From Klebsiella pneumoniae (GTDB taxonomy: Bacteria; Pseudomonadota; Gammaproteobacteria; Ga0077536), in contig CAMCQE010000024.1 of NCBI GenBank assembly GCA_945876945.1, forward strand, positions 1 through 35,990: a stretch of 35,990 nucleotides of DNA, in the 5' to 3' direction. Every line of letters begins with the position of its first letter. Position 1 is the stretch's first letter. The translations under genes and the position numbers were made by a program. Below are positions 31,812-35,990 of the stretch, piece after piece. Below the pieces are notes generated by a model. It made no database searches, was not told where the DNA came from, and worked only from the letters and a program-made list of their open reading frames with translations.

Positions 31812-32525
31812 TCAGGCAACGCGCCGGCGCAGCAGACCCAGACCTCCCAGCGCCGAGCCCAGCAACCACACGGCGGCGGGCAGCGGCACTGGCGCTACGT
31901 CTACGCGCAGGTTGTCCATCGCCCAGGATTCGTCGTTGAGATCCTGCACGCCGTCGCCTTCCATCCGAAAGCTAATCGTGACCGAAGATCCGGTGTGCGC
32001 GATGTTGCTGAAGACAGGATCTGCACTCAGGTTGTAGGCGCTATCGGTGTTGAAGCCACCGGGGCCGCCAAACCCGAGGTCGGTCATGCGGGCCAGCTGC
32101 ACGCCCGCAGGCGGCGCGTAACTTTGGGTTTGGCTCGGGAGGGCATTAGCGAACGATTCCCGGAAAATCGTGGTGCCGTCGATGCTGACGGTGAAGAAGT
32201 CGCCGGCCGGGAAAGAACCCGTGCCGTCCAGCGAATCGATGGCGGCGAACAGGAAGCCGAGGCTGAGCGATGAGTGCTCGGGCAAGGCGTTGAGGGTCAG
32301 CGTCACCGTATTGGCGGTCGCGCTGCGGAGGAAGTTGCCGCTGAATTGGTTCCCGACCGGACCCAGGCCGGCATAGCCTTGAACCCCCGTCAGGCTAGCG
32401 CCGCCGGGCGCAATAGCGCTGTTCAGCGTGGTGTCAAAATCAGAATAGAAGACCGTGGCTGCCGCCGCAGTCTGAATGCTGCCTGCAAGCAGCGCCGCGC
32501 CGAGCAGTGTGGTGAGCTTTCGCAT
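31812..32525 (-). CDS. VPLPA-CTERM sorting-domain protein
   Basis: A 237-residue exported protein. The signal peptide is residues 1-22 (ending TAAA). A beta-rich body follows, with GNQFSGNFLRSATANTVTLTLNAL and SFRMEGDGVQDLNDESWAMDNLRVD; the last element is common in PEP-CTERM family proteins. The C-terminus is VPLPAAVWLLGSALGGLGLL followed by RRR, the tripartite VPLPA-CTERM signal: motif, membrane helix, basic tail. Such proteins are processed by an exosortase and end up outside the cell, often in polysaccharide-producing bacteria. No exosortase is in the window. Confidence 0.9.
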   Translation of the reverse strand: MRKLTTLLGAALLAGSIQTAAAATVFYSDFDTTLNSAIAPGGASLTGVQGYAGLGPVGNQFSGNFLRSATANTVTLTLNALPEHSSLSLGFLFAAIDSLDGTGSFPAGDFFTVSIDGTTIFRESFANALPSQTQSYAPPAGVQLARMTDLGFGGPGGFNTDSAYNLSADPVFSNIAHTGSSVTISFRMEGDGVQDLNDESWAMDNLRVDVAPVPLPAAVWLLGSALGGLGLLRRRVA

Positions 32526-32837
32526 ATGAGCATCCCTCTCTTACATTGCTACGCAGGCTAACCGCTTTGAGGAAGCGAGGTCCATCAACCGGCGCGCCGA
32601 TTTTGGGTAATGGTTCACGGTTTGATGGTGTGATCGCTCCGGGCCGGCGCCGCGTAGTCCTTGGCAGCAGGGCGCTTTGATGGCACGTCTCATCAACGCG
32701 CCCCGTTCGATTGTGCCGGCGGCAGGCCCGCGCCGGCATATTCCCGGCTAACCCCCCTGATTTTAATGAAGGCGGCCAAGTATGATGACGCCATAAGCCG
32801 CCGCATTCCGCTGGCCGATCGCAGACAGGAGACCCCC
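32526..32837. other. intergenic region upstream of the BVMO gene
   Basis: About 310 bases between divergent genes. The monooxygenase frame is open through half of it but has no family-like sequence. Promoters for both genes are expected; none is clear. Confidence 0.35.
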
Positions 32838-34472
32838 ATGAACCTCAGCGCCAAATTACCCAATGCCACGCCCGACTTTGACGCCATCGTCATTGGCGCG
32901 GGCTTCGGCGGCCTCTATGCGCTGCGCAAGCTGCGCGATGAACAGGGGCTCAACGTGCAGTTGTTCGACAAGGCCAGCGGCGTGGGTGGCACCTGGTACT
33001 GGAATCGCTATCCCGGCGCGCTCTCCGACTCCGAAACCCAGGTGTACTGCTACTCCTTCGACAAGGAGCTCCTGCAGGAACGCGATTTCGACTCCAGCTA
33101 CGTGAATCAGCCGAACATTCTGGCCTACCTCAACCACGTGGCGGACCGCTTCGATCTGCGCCGGAGCATCCAGTTCAATACCGGCGTCACCGCCTCCCAT
33201 TTCGACGAAGCGCGCAATCTGTGGGTGGTCAATACCGATCAGGGCAGCACGCACACCGCGCGCTTTCTGGTCACCGCGCTGGGGCTGCTGTCCACCATCA
33301 ACTACCCCAATATTCCCGGCCGCGAGAGCTTCAAGGGCGAGATGTACCACACGGGCCGCTACCCGCAGGACGTGTCCTACGCCGGCAAGCGGGTGGGCGT
33401 GATTGGCACCGGTTCCACCGGCCTGCAGCTCAACACCGCGCTGGCGCCGCAGGCGGGACATCTCACGGTGTTCCAGCGCTCGCCGCAGTACAGCGTGCCG
33501 GTGGGCAACCGCCCGGTGTCGAAAGAGCGCGTCGCTGAAATCAAACAGAACTACGACCAGATTTGGGAGCACGTTTTCAGCTCCATGACCGGGTTTGCCT
33601 TCACCGAAAGCAAAATCGGCACCTTTAGCGTGTCGCCCGAAGAGCGCGAAGCCATTTATGAGAGAGCCTGGCAGCAGGGGGGTGGCTTTAACTACATGTT
33701 CGGCACCTTCAACGATATCGCGGTGGATGCCGACGCCAACGAAGAAGCGTGCAAATTCATCCGGCGCAAAATCGCCGAAACCGTTAAAGACCCCGAAACC
33801 GCGCGCAAGCTCACCCCGACCGACCTCTACGCCCGCCGCCCGCTGTGCGACAGCGGGTACTACGAGATCTTCAACCGCAGCAACGTCTCGCTGGTGGACT
33901 GCAAGGCCACGCCCATCACCGAAATCAAACCCAACGGCATCGTGACCGCCGACGGCACCCTGCACGAACTCGACATGATCATCTTTGCCACCGGCTTTGA
34001 CGCCGTGGACGGCAACTACAAGGTGATGGACCTGCGCGGTCGCAACGGGCAGACCATGAAAGACCATTGGCAGGACGGCGCCACCGGCTTCATGGGCACC
34101 ATGACCGCCGGCTTCCCGAATATGTTCATGGTGCTCGGGCCGCATGGTCCGTTCAGCAACCTGCCGCCGGCAATCGAGATGCAGGTCGACATGATCGGTA
34201 ACATCGTGGCCAAAGCCACCCGCGACAACCTCGCCTCGGTCGAGATCTCTGCAGAAGCGGAAGCCGGCTGGGTCGCGCATTGCGACGAACTGTCCACCGG
34301 CTCGCTGTTCTCCCAGGTGGAGTCGTGGATCTTCGGCGCCAATATTCCGGGCAAGAAGCGGACGCTGGTGTTCTACTTCGGCGGCGTAAGCCAGTACCGG
34401 CAGGAAGCCGCCAAGCTCATCACCAACGACTACCCCGGGTTCGTGATGACCAAGCCGGTGGCGACGGCTTAA
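32838..34472 (+). CDS. type I Baeyer-Villiger flavin monooxygenase
   Basis: A 544-residue NADPH- and FAD-dependent monooxygenase, close in length to cyclohexanone monooxygenase. It inserts oxygen next to a ketone to give an ester or lactone. The first Rossmann motif is GAGFGG at 20-25 (FAD) and the second GTGSTG at 190-195 (NADPH). Between them lies the Baeyer-Villiger fingerprint FKGEMYHTGRYP at 165-176, with Tyr where most members have Trp. GGTWYWNRYPGALSDSETQVYCYSF and the later IIFATGFDAVDGNY are strong family marks. AGGAG lies shortly before the ATG at 32838. A steroid or cyclic ketone substrate is possible but not shown. Confidence 0.92.
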   Translation: MNLSAKLPNATPDFDAIVIGAGFGGLYALRKLRDEQGLNVQLFDKASGVGGTWYWNRYPGALSDSETQVYCYSFDKELLQERDFDSSYVNQPNILAYLNHVADRFDLRRSIQFNTGVTASHFDEARNLWVVNTDQGSTHTARFLVTALGLLSTINYPNIPGRESFKGEMYHTGRYPQDVSYAGKRVGVIGTGSTGLQLNTALAPQAGHLTVFQRSPQYSVPVGNRPVSKERVAEIKQNYDQIWEHVFSSMTGFAFTESKIGTFSVSPEEREAIYERAWQQGGGFNYMFGTFNDIAVDADANEEACKFIRRKIAETVKDPETARKLTPTDLYARRPLCDSGYYEIFNRSNVSLVDCKATPITEIKPNGIVTADGTLHELDMIIFATGFDAVDGNYKVMDLRGRNGQTMKDHWQDGATGFMGTMTAGFPNMFMVLGPHGPFSNLPPAIEMQVDMIGNIVAKATRDNLASVEISAEAEAGWVAHCDELSTGSLFSQVESWIFGANIPGKKRTLVFYFGGVSQYRQEAAKLITNDYPGFVMTKPVATA

Positions 34473-34709
34473 AGCCGGGGCGCGTGGGTTTGGCGCTTGG
34501 ACTCAAGCGCCTCTCGCGGGTTCGTGTACGGCGTGGCGGTAGGCGCGTGATAGCGGCCTTCAACTCGAGGGCCGCCGAAAACCCCCGCGCTTCCTTGTCG
34601 ACCAGCCCCCCATTCAGGGGCAGATAGAACGCCTGCTGAGCTGGTCTGGTGTAGGGACTACGATTCCGGTGCGTGGCCCCGCTATCCACCCCTGTCCGGC
34701 TTCCTGTAA
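34473..34709. other. non-coding stretch after the BVMO gene
   Basis: No gene can be supported. A minus-strand open frame of about 120 codons spans 34420-34794 but partly overlaps the monooxygenase gene antisense and has no recognisable domain. The sequence changes character toward the adhesin fragment. Confidence 0.35.
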
Positions 34710-35906
34710 TCTCGTCATATACGTGTTCTGCATGTAGCGGGCTCCTCTCACGGGAGCGGGCTCCTTCTCCCCTCACAAACTGGACAGAACACACCCACGC
34801 TGGCCAATGGCGTGGATGCGACTGCGGCCGGATCTCAAGGCCTGGTAGTTAACGGCAACGCGGTGTTCGGTGACGTTGGAGCCAATCAGGCGCTGGCGGC
34901 ACTGTCGGTCAGCGGCTCAAGCGTGCTCGGCGGCGGTACAACGGTCACCACCACAGGTGCGCAGCGTTATGCCGGCGCGGTCACAGCCGCTGGCGACGCC
35001 ACGCTCAGCAGCAGCCGTGGTTCGCTGGTCTTCGGCAGCACCGTAGATGGCCCGCTGGGCAACACCCTGACGCTGCGTGCAGACACCGGTGACGTAGACG
35101 TGACTGGCGCGCTGCGTGTCGGCAATCTGGAGCAGACGGTCGGTGGCGTGAGCCGCTTCCGCAATACCGTGAGCGCCCAAGGCAGTATTCAACTGACCGC
35201 GCGCAGTTTCACTTTTGGCAATGCCCTGACTGCCAATAAGGGTGCAATCGCGCTTGCTAATAGTGACAACGCCGGGCTGGTGAATTTCGCCGCCGGCGCT
35301 AACGTGCAGGCCGCGACCGGTTTCCGCCAGACGGGCGGTTCGATGGTGGTTTTGCCGACCCGGGTGAGCGTCACGCAAGGGCCGATCTCGCTCGATGCGT
35401 CGGCAAGCTTGCCTGCGGGTCAGGCGAGTATCGAAACCGCTGGCGACATCAGTTTCTCTGGCCTGATCGGAACCGACACCGCGCTGACCATGAACGGCGG
35501 CCGGGCCGGGAAGCTTACGGTCGGTTTGAACGACGCCTCGACCGATAACAAGCTCAATGTGCGCAGTCTCGCGGTGCAGACGGCCGCATCGGCTGCGATG
35601 TATGGCGCTATCGGAGGGCAGAGCGGTGCGCAGGCGGCATCCCTCGTGACCAGCCCTCTGGTGAATGCCCCGTACTTCATCAACGACACCCCATGGGGCC
35701 CGGTCAACGAGACCCCATCGGGACCGATCGACCGGATTCCGACGGTAGCGGCCATTATGACGCCCAAAATCTCGCTGCCAGGCCGGCAGGGGGTGAGCTC
35801 GCTGTTCAGTCGCCAAGTTAGCCCCCAAAGCGTGGCGCTCGACGCAATCTCCGCATTTCGCGACCCGTCGGTGTTGAACGTGCTTAACGAATCGTCGCCG
35901 CAATAA
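34710..35906 (+). pseudogene. filamentous haemagglutinin-like adhesin, 3' part without a start
   Basis: The frame is open from 34710 (after a TAA) to a TAA at 35906; a GTG at 34812 is the first possible start but has no ribosome site. From about 34785 it reads QNTPTLANGVDATAAGSQGL and continues with repeated short beta-helix units: VNGNAVFG, TVTTTGAQRYAGAVTAAGDA, ADTGDVDVTGALRVG, RFRNTVSAQGSIQLTARSFTFG and ETAGDISFSG, all typical of large filamentous-haemagglutinin/TPS adhesins. The N-terminal secretion domain and signal peptide are missing. About 365 codons remain of proteins that usually exceed 1000. I take it as a truncated remnant, although a distant 5' part elsewhere cannot be excluded. 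Confidence 0.6.
34737..34764. repeat. 9-bp direct repeat with internal hairpin at the adhesin junction
   Basis: GCGGGCTCC occurs at 34737-34745 and 34756-34764. GCTCC (34741-34745) can also pair with GGAGC (34753-34757). It lies where adhesin-like coding begins and may mark the rearrangement that removed the 5' part. Confidence 0.4.
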
Positions 35907-35990
35907 GTCCGAAGACTCAACAAAGCAGCAACATGACTTTTGACTCATCTTCCAGCGACACCGCACCTTGCAGGACAAACGTATGACCGA
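35907..35990 (+). other. end of window, possible start of another gene
   Basis: After the adhesin stop, an AGGA at 35972-35975 precedes an ATG at 35983, only a few bases before the window ends. It may begin another gene; nothing can be said of the product. Confidence 0.25.

Noticed and set aside
32856-34280. 474-codon open frame on the minus strand
   Set aside because: Entirely antisense to the Baeyer-Villiger monooxygenase, which has complete family motifs; His/Val/Gly-rich shadow.
34420-34794. Minus-strand 124-codon frame near the adhesin fragment, considered as an insertion-sequence or intron remnant
   Set aside because: No transposase or reverse-transcriptase motif, no terminal inverted repeats, and part of it is antisense to the monooxygenase.

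Overview
The window is a GC-rich chromosomal segment, densely coded, most likely from a gammaproteobacterium. The evidence is a Vfr/CRP-type regulator divergent from a YhfA-like OsmC gene (the E. coli crp-yhfA arrangement), an MSHA-type pilus locus, and a VPLPA-CTERM protein. I cannot place the genus; the Baeyer-Villiger monooxygenase, lipocalin-like and hydrolase genes would suit an environmental degrader of lipids or steroids.

Layout. (1) Positions 1-996: 5' half of transketolase on the minus strand, divergent from metF (1385-2272). (2) 2226-13083: a tightly overlapping MSHA-like pilus operon: secretin (mshL-like), TPR protein (mshN-like), ATPase with an MshEN c-di-GMP-type domain, PilC-like platform protein, GspL/PilN-like and PilO-like alignment-complex proteins, then three unusual pilin-like proteins. 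It is followed by a PAS plus degenerate GGDEF protein (13188-13880). (3) 13858-15053: an OsmC-like gene and crp, divergent from each other. (4) 15241-15317: tRNA-Met(CAT). A 52-nt copy of its 3' part recurs at 19312-19363, bounding about 4 kb with two Fic-protein remnants, an AraC regulator, a SnoaL-like protein, an epoxide-hydrolase-like protein and a ParE/Phd-type toxin-antitoxin pair. I read this as a degenerate tRNA-associated island; no integrase is visible. A second toxin-antitoxin pair (PIN/Phd) lies just outside. (5) 20616-26560: DUF1993-like gene, a coupled three-gene operon (APH-like kinase, unknown protein, lipocalin/CrtC-like protein), an alpha/beta hydrolase and a luciferase-like oxidoreductase. 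(6) 27021-30688: a signalling cluster of class III cyclase-FHA protein, membrane Ser/Thr kinase with PEGA-like region, and exported SUMF1-domain protein. (7) 30783-35990: DnaQ-like exonuclease, VPLPA-CTERM protein, Baeyer-Villiger monooxygenase, and the 3' end of a large filamentous-haemagglutinin-like adhesin lacking its start.

Several genes concern surface attachment and second messengers. The pilus ATPase keeps a c-di-GMP-type motif but lacks the usual zinc-binding cysteines. The PAS protein beside it has a GGDEF fold with a destroyed signature. The Crp has changes at two cAMP-pocket positions. The class III cyclase lacks the usual catalytic Asn. The best candidates for something undescribed are the pilus locus with its two LPCPD-motif pilin-like proteins, the APH/unknown/lipocalin operon, and the cyclase-FHA/kinase/SUMF1 cluster. 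No CRISPR array, rRNA, or complete insertion sequence was seen.
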